From assembly GCF_900182545.1 (NCBI RefSeq), contig NZ_FXTJ01000001.1, positions 620,001-684,000 of the forward strand: a DNA stretch of 64,000 bases, written 5' to 3'. This document shows positions 38,492 through 47,020 of the stretch, piece after piece. This DNA comes from Geodermatophilus aquaeductus (lineage in GTDB: Bacteria; Actinomycetota; Actinomycetes; Mycobacteriales; Geodermatophilaceae). Position numbers and translations under genes: made by a program. Within the stretch, counting starts at the first letter, position 1, and each line of letters starts with the position of its first letter. The notes under the pieces were generated by a model. That model was given only the letters and a program-made list of their open reading frames with translations. It was not told the origin of the DNA and did no database searches.

Positions 38492-39533
38492 CTGGGTCGG
38501 CGTGCTCGTCGCCGTCGTGCTGCTGCTGGCCAACGCCTTCTTCGTCGGCGCGGAGTTCGCGCTGATCTCCGCCCGCCGCTCGTCGATCGAGCCCATGGCC
38601 GACGCCGGCTCCCGCCGCGCCCGCACGACGCTCGCCGCGATGGAGCGGGTCTCGCTCATGATGGCCGGCGCGCAGCTGGGCATCACCGTCTGCTCGCTCG
38701 GCCTCGGCGCGATCGGCGAGCCCGCGGTGGCGCACTTGCTGGAGCCGGTCTTCACGGCGCTGGCGGTGCCCGAGGCGCTGGTGCACCCGATCTCCTTCGT
38801 GCTCGCGCTGACCGCCGTCGTCGCGCTGCACGTGGTGATCGGCGAGATGGTGCCGAAGAACCTGGCGCTGGCCGGGCCCGACCGGGCCGCGCTGGCGCTG
38901 ACCCCGCCGCTGGCCGCCGTCGTCACGGTGCTCAAGCCGGTCATCGTGACGCTCAACGCGCTGGCCAACGGCGTCCTGCGGCTGATCGGCATCACCCCCC
39001 GGGCCGAGGTGACCAGCGCGTTCACCCGCGACCAGGTGTCCGGCCTGTTCGACGAGTCCCGCGCCGGCGGCCTGCTCGGCGAGCGGGACCACGCGCTGCT
39101 CACCGGCGCGCTGGGCCTGGAGGAGCGCGACACCCGCTCGGTGCTCATCCCGCGGGCCGCGCTGACCGTCGTCGGCCCCGACGACGACACCGCCGCGGTC
39201 GAGCGGGCCGCGGCCACCACCGGCTTCTCCCGCTTCCCGGTGGCCGTCGGCGACCGGCTGCTCGGCTACGTGCACGTCAAGGACGTGCTGCAGGCCGACG
39301 GCGCCCCCGAGCCGCGGGTCCGGGACATCACCCGGCCGCTGCCGCGCGTGGCCGCCGAGGACGACCTGCGCCGCACGCTGGCGGTCATGCAGGCCGGGCG
39401 GGCACAGTTCGCCGCGGTCACCGACGCGGGCCGGGTGGTCGGCGTCGTGGCACTGGAGGACATCCTGGAGGAGCTGGTCGGCGAGATCCGCGACGCTGCG
39501 CACCGGGGTACGGAGAGGACGGGACGACGATGA
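38484..39533 (+). CDS. CNNM family membrane protein lacking the CorC_HlyC domain
   Basis: A 349-residue paralogue of the previous protein: four-helix CNNM domain with VIGEMVPKNLALAGPDRAAL, then a CBS pair (GFSRFPVAVGDRLLGYVHVKDVL, FAAVTDAGRVVGVVALEDILEELVGEI). It stops after the CBS pair, so the C-terminal CorC_HlyC domain is missing. Tandem long/short pairs of this kind are common in actinobacteria and may form a heteromeric complex. GTG at 38484 overlaps the upstream gene; the stop overlaps the next start by ATGA. Confidence 0.9.
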   Translation: MGDWVGVLVAVVLLLANAFFVGAEFALISARRSSIEPMADAGSRRARTTLAAMERVSLMMAGAQLGITVCSLGLGAIGEPAVAHLLEPVFTALAVPEALVHPISFVLALTAVVALHVVIGEMVPKNLALAGPDRAALALTPPLAAVVTVLKPVIVTLNALANGVLRLIGITPRAEVTSAFTRDQVSGLFDESRAGGLLGERDHALLTGALGLEERDTRSVLIPRAALTVVGPDDDTAAVERAAATTGFSRFPVAVGDRLLGYVHVKDVLQADGAPEPRVRDITRPLPRVAAEDDLRRTLAVMQAGRAQFAAVTDAGRVVGVVALEDILEELVGEIRDAAHRGTERTGRR

Positions 39534-39748
39534 GCTTCATCGACAAGGCCAAGGCGAAGGCCGAGGAGCTGCTGGGCCGGGCCGAGGAGGTCTACGGCGA
39601 GTCGCACGGCGACGCCGCCGCCCAGGTGGCCGGGGAGGCCCACCGCCTGGAGGGCGAGGTGGAGCTCGAGGAGGAGCGCGCCGAGGAGGCCGCGCACGGG
39701 CACCGCGAGGTCCGCCCGACCGACGAGGACGGCCGCACCGCCGGCTGA
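39530..39748 (+). CDS. Small acidic helical protein (CsbD-like)
   Basis: A 72-residue hydrophilic protein, almost entirely charged helix: IDKAKAKAEELLGRAEEVYGE, then AEEAAHGHREVRP. The Ala/Glu/Lys pattern resembles CsbD-like stress proteins or LEA-like peptides, but similarity is compositional. Its ATG overlaps the stop of the CBS protein gene, so it is expressed with it. Confidence 0.7.
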   Translation: MSFIDKAKAKAEELLGRAEEVYGESHGDAAAQVAGEAHRLEGEVELEEERAEEAAHGHREVRPTDEDGRTAG

Positions 39749-39776
39749 GCCGCCGGCGCCTCGGCCGTCCGGTCCC

Positions 39777-41405
39777 TCAGCGGTCGAGGCGCAGGGCGAC
39801 CAGGGCGACGTCGTCCTCCGGACGGCCGTGCACGAGCCGCTCGATGACCTCGTCGCACAGCTCGTCGAGCGGGAGCCCGCCGAGCTCGGCGACGGCGTCG
39901 GTGAGCAGCGCCAGCCCGGCGTCGAGGTCGAGACCGCGCCGCTCGACCAGGCCGTCGGTGAACAGCAGCACCGTGGAGCCGGCCTCGAGCACCAGCGAGC
40001 TCTCGGCGCGGACGCTGGCCGGGTCGACGCCGAGCAGCAGGTCGCCCGGCAGCACCGGCAGCACGACCGGCCGCCCGGCGGGGTCGAGCACCAGGGGCGG
40101 GAGGTGGCCGGCGCTGGCCCAGCACATCCGCGTGCGGCCGGCCGCGGCCTCCGCCGGCGTGCGCTCGAAGCGGGCGACGGCGACGGTGGCGTAGGTGTCG
40201 ACGCCGAGGGTCGTCATCGCCTCGTCGAGCCCGCGCAGCACCTCGGCCGGGCCGGCACCGCTGTAGGCGGCCACGCCGCGCAGCAGGGACCGCAGCTGGC
40301 CCATGGCCGCCGCGGCCGCGGTGTCGTGGCCGACGACGTCGCCGATGACCAGCGTCGTCGCCCCGCCCGGCTGGGGGAACGCGTCGTACCAGTCGCCGCC
40401 GACGCGGGCCGCCTCGGCAGCCGGCGTGTAGCGGACCTCGATCGCGCCCAGCCCGGAGCCGCGCGGATCGGTGAGCAGGCTGCGCTGCAGGGCCTCGGCC
40501 AGCTGGCTCTGGCGGGCGAAGAGCCGGACGTTGTCCAGCGCCAGCCCCACCCGGCCGGCCACCTCGCGGGCGGTGATCGGGTCCACGCGGGCGGCACTGC
40601 GGGCGTCACCGGCGAGGAAGGTGAGGGCGCCGATCACCCGGTCGCGGCCCGGCAGGGGGACGGCGAGCACCGCCGGGGCGCCCAGCTCGCGGTAGAGCCG
40701 GGCGGCCTCGTCGTCCTCGATGGCCGCCAGCACCGCCTCGCCGTCGGCGGTCACCGTCTCCCCCGCCAGCGCCCGCATCACCGGGGCGGCCGACGGCATC
40801 CCCGGCAGCCGGACGCCGGCGTAGCGGGTCAGCACGTCGCGGCGATCGGGGTCCCGGTGCCAGGAGCCGAGGTCGCGCGGCCGGCCCTCGTCGTCGAGGA
40901 CGGTGAGCAGGCAGGCCTCGCCGAGCTCGGGCACCACCAGGCGCGGGATCCGGCGGACCGCCTCGCCGAGGTCGAGGGTGGCGGTCAGCTCGGCGCCGAC
41001 GCGGGCGAGCAGGGCCAGCCGGTCCTGCGCGGTGCGGCGGACGGTGACCTCGGAGAAGTAGAGCGCCAGGCCCGCCTGCAGCGGGACCGCGCTGACCTCG
41101 AACCAGCGGTTGAGCGGCTCGGGGTAGAACGCCTCGACCGTCCGGGCGGAGCCGGTGGCCACCACCTCGCGGTAGGCCGCACCGAACTCGTTGTCGCGGT
41201 TGGCGGGGAAGGCGGCCCAGTAGCAGGCGCCGACCAGCTCGTCCCAGGTCTTCCCGACGACGTCCTCGCCGTGCCGGTTGACGTAGGTGACCCGCCAGTC
41301 GCGGTCGATGGCCATGTAGCCCAGCGGCATCGCCTCGAGGACCGGATCGCGCTCAGGAGCGGCCAGGAGACACCTCACTGTGGTCCGGCCGCGGTCCGCG
41401 GGCAC
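39777..41405 (-). CDS. PAS-GAF-SpoIIE (PP2C) serine phosphatase
   Basis: A 542-residue signalling protein. An N-terminal PAS domain (LEAMPLGYMAIDRDWRVTYVNRHGEDVVG), a GAF domain (LALLARVGAELTATLDLGEAVRRI, VLAVPLPGRDRVIGALTFLAG) and a C-terminal SpoIIE/PP2C domain (ARVGGDWYDAF, VIGDVVGHDTAAAAAMGQLR, CWASAGHLPPLVL, LLFTDGLVERR, DDVALVALR) are in this order. Metal-binding Asp residues are intact. Such phosphatases act on anti-sigma antagonists in partner-switching stress control. GTG at 41405 is assumed; GTG at 41381 is also possible. Upstream short intergenic region separates it from moaE. Confidence 0.9.
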   Translation of the reverse strand: MPADRGRTTVRCLLAAPERDPVLEAMPLGYMAIDRDWRVTYVNRHGEDVVGKTWDELVGACYWAAFPANRDNEFGAAYREVVATGSARTVEAFYPEPLNRWFEVSAVPLQAGLALYFSEVTVRRTAQDRLALLARVGAELTATLDLGEAVRRIPRLVVPELGEACLLTVLDDEGRPRDLGSWHRDPDRRDVLTRYAGVRLPGMPSAAPVMRALAGETVTADGEAVLAAIEDDEAARLYRELGAPAVLAVPLPGRDRVIGALTFLAGDARSAARVDPITAREVAGRVGLALDNVRLFARQSQLAEALQRSLLTDPRGSGLGAIEVRYTPAAEAARVGGDWYDAFPQPGGATTLVIGDVVGHDTAAAAAMGQLRSLLRGVAAYSGAGPAEVLRGLDEAMTTLGVDTYATVAVARFERTPAEAAAGRTRMCWASAGHLPPLVLDPAGRPVVLPVLPGDLLLGVDPASVRAESSLVLEAGSTVLLFTDGLVERRGLDLDAGLALLTDAVAELGGLPLDELCDEVIERLVHGRPEDDVALVALRLDR

Positions 41406-41510
41406 GCCGGGGGGTGCACCCCGCCCTTGGAGTCCCGCACCGTTGTGTCACGCGTCCCTACCGCCGGTCAAGGTGACGGGCAGCTCCGGTACCGAGACGC
41501 GACGGAACGC

Positions 41511-41936
41511 CTACGGGCAGGCGACCCACTCCTCGTCGCCGTCGGTGAACACCTGGCGCTTCCAGATCGGCAGCCGCTTCTTGACCTCGTCGACCAGCTC
41601 GGCGCACGCGGTGAAGGCCTCGCCGCGGTGGGCGGAGCTGACCGCGCAGGCCAGGGCGACGTCGCCGATGCCCAGCAGGCCGACCCGGTGGGAGACGGCG
41701 ACCGCGCGGATCCCGGGGCGGGCGGCGAACTCCTGGGCCAGCTCGGTGATCACCTGCTCTGCGGTGGGGTGGCCGACGTACTCCAGCTCGGTCACCGACC
41801 GGCCGCCGTCGGAGTCCCGGACGACGCCGGCGAAGGAGACGACGGCGCCGGCACCGGCGTCGGCCACCGCCTGCTCGTGCTCGGCGACCGACAGCGGCTC
41901 GTCGACGACTCTGGCGATCAGGTGGCCGGCGATCAC
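41511..41936 (-). CDS. moaE: Molybdopterin synthase catalytic subunit MoaE
   Basis: A 141-residue protein: VVSFAGVVRDSDGGRSVTELEYVGHPTA, the HRVGLLGIGDVALACAVSSAHRGEAF block and the catalytic Lys region VDEVKKRLPIWKRQVFTDG. It receives sulfur from MoaD-thiocarboxylate to make molybdopterin. The GTG at 41936 overlaps the MocA-like gene's stop by four bases, placing moaE at the end of the mod operon. Confidence 0.93.
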   Translation of the reverse strand: MIAGHLIARVVDEPLSVAEHEQAVADAGAGAVVSFAGVVRDSDGGRSVTELEYVGHPTAEQVITELAQEFAARPGIRAVAVSHRVGLLGIGDVALACAVSSAHRGEAFTACAELVDEVKKRLPIWKRQVFTDGDEEWVACP

Positions 41937-42514
41937 GGGCCCGAAGCTACCCCGCCGGGGGGCACGTCGAGGTCGACCGGGTCGGCCAGGCCGGTGCAGT
42001 CGACCTCGGTGACGGCGTGCGCAGCGAGGTAGCGGCGGGCGCCCTCGTCGCCGGTCGCCGTCGCCGCCACCTCCGCCCAGGAGTCGCGGCCGAGCAGCAC
42101 CGGGTGCCCCCGGACGCCGTCGTAGGTGGCCACCGCCACCGCGTCCGGAGCGGCGTGCGCGGCGACCGCGCGCAGCGCCTCCGGCGTCATGCCCGGCATG
42201 TCCACGAGGGTGACCAGCGCGGCGTCCACCCTGCCCGGCCAGCCGCGCAGCCCGTCGAGGCCGGTGCGCAGGCTGGAGGCCATGCCGGTCTCCCAGTCGC
42301 GGTTGGCCAGCACCGTGGCGCCGGTCAGGTCGGCCGTCTGCCAGACGTCGACCGCGCGGGCGCCGAGGACGACGAGCACCGGGTCGCACACCGCCCGCGC
42401 CGTCCGCACCGCGCGCTCCACGAGCAGGCTGCCGCCGTACTCGACCAGCGCCTTGGGCATGCCGTAGCGGCGTCCCCCGCCCGCGGCGAGGACGAGACCG
42501 GCCACCGTGCTCAC
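41933..42514 (-). CDS. MocA/MobA-like molybdopterin nucleotidyltransferase
   Basis: A 193-residue NTP transferase. GLVLAAGGGRRYGMPKALVEYGG is the nucleotide-binding signature, and LVTLVDMPGMTPEALRAV holds the metal-binding Asp. The short length and the GHPVLLGRDSWAEV motif resemble MocA (molybdenum cofactor cytidylyltransferase) more than MobA, which fits xanthine/CO-dehydrogenase-type enzymes that use the cytosine dinucleotide cofactor. GTG at 42514. It lies between modC (with palindrome copy 3 in between) and moaE. Confidence 0.85.
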   Translation of the reverse strand: MSTVAGLVLAAGGGRRYGMPKALVEYGGSLLVERAVRTARAVCDPVLVVLGARAVDVWQTADLTGATVLANRDWETGMASSLRTGLDGLRGWPGRVDAALVTLVDMPGMTPEALRAVAAHAAPDAVAVATYDGVRGHPVLLGRDSWAEVAATATGDEGARRYLAAHAVTEVDCTGLADPVDLDVPPGGVASGP

Positions 42515-42530
42515 CCCGGCCACCCTGCCA

Positions 42531-42560
42531 GAGCGACAGAAGTGGCCATCTCTGTCGCTC
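42531..42560. repeat. TGGCCA-centred palindrome, copy 3
   Basis: Ten-base perfect outer arms GAGCGACAGA/TCTGTCGCTC enclose AGTGGCCATC; two central positions are mismatched or wobble. It begins two bases downstream of the modC stop and ends 17 bases before the MocA-like gene. Confidence 0.78.
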
Positions 42561-42561
42561 T

Positions 42562-43614
42562 TCAGCGGGCGTAGACGGTGACCTCGGAGGCCTTGACCAC
42601 CGCCCACACCGCCGAGCCGGGGGCCAGGCCCAGCTCGGCGAACGCGGTCGCGGTGACGTCGGCGAGCAGCGGCACCTCCCCGTCGAGCTCGCAGCGCACC
42701 GTCGCGCCGTGCGGCGTCGCGCCGGCCACGGTCAGCAGCCAGGCGTTGCGCGGGCTGCCCTCCGGGCGCGCCGGGTAGAGCGCCACCGACTCGGGGCGCA
42801 CCGCCACCAGCACCGGGCCCTGCGCGGGCTCGGCCACGGCCACCACCCCGCCGCCGTCTAGGCGCACGCTCAGCGCGTCGGCGGTCCCGGGCAGCAGCGA
42901 GAGCCCGACCAGGCGGGCGACGTAGTCGGTGCGCGGGTGGCGGGCGACGTCGGACGGCGTCCCCGCCTGCACCACCCGGCCGTCCTCCACGACGACGACG
43001 CGGTCGGCCAGCGCCATGGCGTCGACCGGGTCGTGGGTGACCAGGACCGTGCTCCCGGCGTAGTCGGCCAGGTGCCGGCGCAGCTCGGCGCGGACGGCGA
43101 GCCGGGTGCGGGCGTCCAGGGCCGAGAGCGGCTCGTCGAGCAGCAGCAGCGCGGGGTCGCCGACCAGCGCGCGGGCCAGCGCCGCCCGCTGGGCCTGCCC
43201 GCCGGAGAGCTGACCGGGCCGCCGGTCGCCGAGCCCGTCGAGCCCGACCCGCTCGATCCAGGCGGCGGCCGCGGTCCGGGCCGCCGTCCGGGAGGCGCCC
43301 CGCGTGCGGGGGCCGAAGGCGACGTTGTCCAGCACCGACAGGTGCGGGAACAGGAGGGAGTCCTGGAACACCATCCCGAGCGGCCGGCGGTGGGCGGGCA
43401 GGTGCACCCGCGCGGCGACGTCGTCCCAGGTGGTGCCGTCGACGGCGACCCGGCCGCCGTCGGGGGCGAGCAGGCCGGCGAGCACCCGCAGCAGCGTGGA
43501 CTTCCCCGCGCCGTTGGGGCCGAGGACGGCGAGCACCTCCCCGTCGGCGACCCCGAGCTCGACGTCGACGGTGAGCGGACCCCGGCGGACGACGACGTGC
43601 GCCGACAGGCTCAT
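42562..43614 (-). CDS. modC: Molybdate ABC transporter ATP-binding protein ModC
   Basis: A 350-residue ATPase. Walker A GPNGAGKST is at residues 32-40, the signature is LSGGQAQRAALARAL, and Walker B is LLLLDEPLSALD. The C-terminal 100 residues form a Mop/TOBE molybdate-binding domain (ATVRCELDGEVPLLADVTATAFAELGLAPGSAVWAVVKASEVTVYAR shows its usual alternation of strands). It energises molybdate import with ModB and ModA. ATG at 43614 overlaps the modB stop by ATGA. Confidence 0.94.
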   Translation of the reverse strand: MSLSAHVVVRRGPLTVDVELGVADGEVLAVLGPNGAGKSTLLRVLAGLLAPDGGRVAVDGTTWDDVAARVHLPAHRRPLGMVFQDSLLFPHLSVLDNVAFGPRTRGASRTAARTAAAAWIERVGLDGLGDRRPGQLSGGQAQRAALARALVGDPALLLLDEPLSALDARTRLAVRAELRRHLADYAGSTVLVTHDPVDAMALADRVVVVEDGRVVQAGTPSDVARHPRTDYVARLVGLSLLPGTADALSVRLDGGGVVAVAEPAQGPVLVAVRPESVALYPARPEGSPRNAWLLTVAGATPHGATVRCELDGEVPLLADVTATAFAELGLAPGSAVWAVVKASEVTVYAR

Positions 43615-44405
43615 GCCGCGGCTCCCCGCCCGAGCCAGCGGTCACGCAGGAGCAGCAGCGTGGCCACCGAGACGACCAGCAGCACCAGCGAGAGCACGAT
43701 CGCCGCCTGCGGGTCGCGCTGCAGCGCCAGGTACACCGCCAGCGGCATCGTCTGCGTCGTCCCCGGGAAGTTGCCGGCGAAGGTGATGGTGGCGCCGAAC
43801 TCGCCGAGCGCCCGCGCCCAGCAGAGCACCGCGCCGGCGGCGACGCCCGGGGCCACCAGCGGCAGGGTGACCCGGCGGAACGTCGTCCAGCGGTCGGCGC
43901 CGAGGGTGGCGGCGGCGTCCTCGTACCGGACGTCGGCGGCCCGCAGCGCCCCCTCGACGCTGATGACCAGGAACGGCATGGCCACGAACGTCTCGGCGAT
44001 GACGACGGCGGCGGTGGTGAACGGGATGGTCAGCCCGAACGCCTCGTCCAGCCAGCGCCCGACGATGCCCTGCCGGCCCAGCACGAGGAACAGCGCGACG
44101 CCGCCCACCACGGGCGGCAGCACCAGTGGCACCGTGACCAGCGCGCGCAGCACCGCCCGCCCGCGCGCCCTGCTGCGCGCGAGCACCCAGGCCAGCGGCA
44201 CGCCGAGGACGACGGAGACCGCGGTGGCCAGCGTGGCCGACACCAGCGACAGCCGCAGCGCCTGCCCGACGCCGGGCGCGACGAGCAGGGTGCCCAACTG
44301 CGACCACGGCGTCCGGACCAGCAGCGCGACGAGGGGCAGGACGAGGAAGACGACGGCGAGGGCCGCCGGGACGAGCAGCGGCGCCGGGGTGCGGGCGCGC
44401 CTCAC
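43611..44405 (-). CDS. modB: Molybdate ABC transporter permease ModB
   Basis: A 264-residue permease with about six membrane helices. The cytoplasmic EAA loop reads YEDAAATLGADRWTTFRRVTLPLVAPG, which contacts ModC, followed by CWARALGEFGATITFAGNFPGTTQTMPLAVYLA, highly conserved in ModB. The GTG at 44405 overlaps the modA stop by four bases. Confidence 0.94.
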   Translation of the reverse strand: MRRARTPAPLLVPAALAVVFLVLPLVALLVRTPWSQLGTLLVAPGVGQALRLSLVSATLATAVSVVLGVPLAWVLARSRARGRAVLRALVTVPLVLPPVVGGVALFLVLGRQGIVGRWLDEAFGLTIPFTTAAVVIAETFVAMPFLVISVEGALRAADVRYEDAAATLGADRWTTFRRVTLPLVAPGVAAGAVLCWARALGEFGATITFAGNFPGTTQTMPLAVYLALQRDPQAAIVLSLVLLVVSVATLLLLRDRWLGRGAAA

Positions 44406-45178
44406 GGGGTGCGGAAGCCCGCGTCCTCGAGCGCCTGCTGTCCCTCGTCGGAGAGCACCAGGTCGACGAAGGCCCGCGCCGCCCCGGGGTTGGGCGCGGC
44501 CGCGAGCGTGCAGAGCGGGTAGTCGTTGACGGCGTCCTCGGCCTCGGGGACGGCGATGCCCTCGACGGCGTCCCCGGCGGCGGTGACATCGGTGGCGTAG
44601 ACCAGCGCGGCGTCGACCTCGCCGAGCTCGACCTTGGTCAGCGCGGCGCGGACGTCCTCCTCCTGGGTGTCGGGCCGCGGGGTCACGCCGGCGGCGGCGA
44701 AGACGTCCTCGGCGGCCGTGCCGCACGGCACCTCGGGGGCGCACACGGCCAGCGCGAGCTCCTCGCGGGCGAAGTCGGCCAGGCCGGTGACGCCGGCGGG
44801 GTTGCCCGCGGGGACGGCGATCTGCAGGACGTTGCCCGTGAAGACCGTCGGGTCGCCGTCGGCCAGGCCGGCGTCGGTGACCACGGCCATCTGGGCGTCG
44901 TTGGCCGCGGCGAAGACGTCGGCCGGGGCGCCCTGGGTGAGCTGGGTGGCCAGCGCGGAGCTGCCGGCGAAGTTGAACTGCACGGTCAGGCCGTCGTGCT
45001 CCTCCTCGAGCCGCTGCCCGAGGTCGGTGAAGACGTCGGTGAGCGAGGCGGCGGCGAAGACGGTGAGCGTGCCGCCGGGACCGCCGTCGTCCCCCGACGC
45101 CGTGGCCCCCGCGTCCGCGCACCCGGTGACCGCCAGGGTCACCGCCGCCAGCCCCGCCGCGATCCGTCCGCTCCGCAT
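44402..45178 (-). CDS. modA: Molybdate-binding lipoprotein ModA
   Basis: A 258-residue substrate-binding protein. The lipobox LAVTGC near residue 20 gives a lipid-anchored mature protein. LTVFAAASLTDVF, FNFAGSSALATQLTQGAPADVFAAAN and VDAALVYATDV are the oxyanion-binding signatures. An extra Cys pair (LAVCAPEVPCG) is seen in many ModA proteins. It feeds ModB-ModC, with overlapping genes. Confidence 0.93.
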   Translation of the reverse strand: MRSGRIAAGLAAVTLAVTGCADAGATASGDDGGPGGTLTVFAAASLTDVFTDLGQRLEEEHDGLTVQFNFAGSSALATQLTQGAPADVFAAANDAQMAVVTDAGLADGDPTVFTGNVLQIAVPAGNPAGVTGLADFAREELALAVCAPEVPCGTAAEDVFAAAGVTPRPDTQEEDVRAALTKVELGEVDAALVYATDVTAAGDAVEGIAVPEAEDAVNDYPLCTLAAAPNPGAARAFVDLVLSDEGQQALEDAGFRTP

Positions 45179-45221
45179 GCGCGGGACAGTAGCCGCACAA
45201 CCCCCGCGGGTGCGGAGAGCG

Positions 45222-45617
45222 TTACGGGACGTCGACGCTCACCTGCGTCGCCTTGACCGTGGCGACGGCGCGCACGCCCACCTCGAGGCCCAGCTCGTCG
45301 GCGGCCTCGCGGGACATCAACGAGACCAGCCGGAACGGCCCGGCCTGGATCTCCACCTGCGCCATGACCGTGTCGCGGACGACGCGCGTGACGATGCCGG
45401 CCAGCCGGTTGCGCGCCGAGGACCCGCGGGTGGTGCCCGGCTCGGGCGCCTCGTGCAGCGCGGTGGCGAGGGTGGCGAGGTCGGCGCCGTCGACGTGCGC
45501 CGGGCCGCTCCCCTCCCGGGACGCCGGCAGCCGACCGCTGTCGATCCACCGCCGCACCGTGTCGTCGCTGACGCCGAGCAGCGCCGCGGCCTCGGCGATC
45601 CGGTAGCGCGCGCTCAC
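45222..45617 (-). CDS. HTH/Mop-domain molybdate regulator or binding protein
   Basis: A 131-residue protein with an N-terminal MerR-like excisionase helix-turn-helix (YRIAEAAALLGVSDDTVRRWIDSGRLPA) and a C-terminal single Mop/TOBE domain (SARNRLAGIVTRVVRDTVMAQVEIQAGPFRLVSLMSREAADELGL). Such small proteins head actinobacterial mod operons and are thought to sense molybdate. It lies 43 bases before modA on the same strand. A TAGGGT box eight bases before the GTG suggests a leaderless message, supporting this start. Confidence 0.88.
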   Translation of the reverse strand: MSARYRIAEAAALLGVSDDTVRRWIDSGRLPASREGSGPAHVDGADLATLATALHEAPEPGTTRGSSARNRLAGIVTRVVRDTVMAQVEIQAGPFRLVSLMSREAADELGLEVGVRAVATVKATQVSVDVP

Positions 45618-45625
45618 GCCGCGCG

Positions 45626-45631
45626 ACCCTA
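45626..45631 (-). promoter_or_regulatory. Candidate -10 (TAGGGT) of the mod operon
   Basis: TAGGGT on the minus strand, eight bases from the GTG of the Mop-domain gene, in the 120-base gap to the divergent DUF2786 gene. No convincing -35 is seen. Confidence 0.4.
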
Positions 45632-45737
45632 GTCGCCGGTACGACAGGACCCGACCCCACGCCGCGGGCGGTGGACGGCGGGCCGGCGTCCACAGGCGGT
45701 CCCGCACCGCGGCGGGTACCGGCGCGACCATCGGGGG

Positions 45738-46952
45738 GTGTTCGACGACGCCTGGCTGACCGACCTCCTCCGCGCCCGCGGCGGCCTGCTGACCGACGCC
45801 GGCGTGGCGTCGGAGCTCGCCGCCACCCTGGCCGCGCGCTCCCCGGTGGTCGACGGCACGGGCGCCGTCACGCGCGAGCTGCTGGCCGCCCTCGCCGACA
45901 CGTGGGAGCGCGGGTGGCAGCCGGCCGACGTGGTGCACGCCGCGCGGAAGGAGGCGACCGCCGCCGCGGTGCCGCTGGTCGTGGCGCTCATCGCCGAGGA
46001 CGCGCGCCGCACGGATGCCGCGGCCCGCGCGCCGGAGGCCTGGCTCGAGCAGCTGCGCGAGCTCGGGGTGGCGGCTGCGGGCGATCCCGATCCCGGGGTG
46101 GTGGGCGCGTGGCAGCGCAGGGAGGGCCGGCCGCCGCTGGACGCGTGGCGCACCGTGCTGCGCCTGGCCGGGCTGCTGCGGACCACCGCGCGCCTGGAGG
46201 TCCTCGTCCCGCCACCGTCGCGCTGGGGCCCGGGCACGCGACGCGCGGCGGCCGCCGCCCCCGACGACGCCCGCGTGCTGCGGCGGATCCGGGCGCTGCT
46301 GGCCAAGGCCGAGTCCACCGAGTTCCCGGACGAGGCCGAGGCGCTCACCGCCAAGGCGCAGGAGCTCATGACCCGGCACGCGGTCGACACCGCGCTCCTG
46401 GCCGGCGGACCGCAGGCGCGCACGGACGTGGCGACCCGGCGGGTGCACGTCGAGGACCCGTACGTGCAGGCCAAGGTCCAGCTGCTCGGCGCGGTCGCCG
46501 ACGCCAACGGCGTGCGGCTGGTCTGGTACCGCGGCCTGGGCATCGCCACGCTCGTCGGGGTCGCGGCCGACCTCGACGCGGTGGAGCTGCTGTTCACCTC
46601 GCTGCTGCTGCAGGTCGGCCAGGCCCTCGGCGCGGCCGAGCGGGCGGCGGGCCGGCGGTCGGCGTCGCGCGCGTTCCGGCGGGCGTTCCTGCTCGGCTAC
46701 GCCGGCCGGATCGGCGAGCGGCTGACCAGTGCCCGGGAGCGGGCGACCCGGGAGGCCGCGGCCGAGCAGGGCGTCGACCTGCTGCCGGTCCTGCGCTCGA
46801 GGCAGGTCGCCGTCGACGACGCGTTCGCCGAGCTGTTCCCGCGCGTGCGCAGCAGCCGCAGCCGCGCCTCCGTCGACGGCTCGGGTTTCTGGGCCGGCCG
46901 CATCGCCGCGGACTCCGCCGACGTCGGCACCCGCCGCGCGCACCTGCGGTGA
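45738..46952 (+). CDS. DUF2786 domain protein
   Basis: A 404-residue protein of unknown function. The central DUF2786 segment reads RVLRRIRALLAKAESTEFPDEAEALTAKAQELMTRHAVD, a helical motif also found in some phage and plasmid proteins. The C-terminal half (GYAGRIGERLTSARERATREAAAEQGVDLLPVL) is helical and conserved in actinobacterial members. No catalytic motif is visible. GTG at 45738, divergent from the mod operon and followed 68 bases later by the RecQ gene. Confidence 0.82.
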   Translation: MFDDAWLTDLLRARGGLLTDAGVASELAATLAARSPVVDGTGAVTRELLAALADTWERGWQPADVVHAARKEATAAAVPLVVALIAEDARRTDAAARAPEAWLEQLRELGVAAAGDPDPGVVGAWQRREGRPPLDAWRTVLRLAGLLRTTARLEVLVPPPSRWGPGTRRAAAAAPDDARVLRRIRALLAKAESTEFPDEAEALTAKAQELMTRHAVDTALLAGGPQARTDVATRRVHVEDPYVQAKVQLLGAVADANGVRLVWYRGLGIATLVGVAADLDAVELLFTSLLLQVGQALGAAERAAGRRSASRAFRRAFLLGYAGRIGERLTSARERATREAAAEQGVDLLPVLRSRQVAVDDAFAELFPRVRSSRSRASVDGSGFWAGRIAADSADVGTRRAHLR

Positions 46953-47020
46953 GATCCCGCCCGGCGGCCGGGGCACCGGCGTTCCGTTTGCCGATCTCGG
47001 CCTCCGGGGAGTGGGGCCCG

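Noticed and set aside
45671..47020. Extended N-terminus of RecQ over the DUF2786 gene
   Set aside because: The extension is Arg/Gly-rich out-of-frame translation of the DUF2786 gene; the GTG at 47021 starts the conserved protein.
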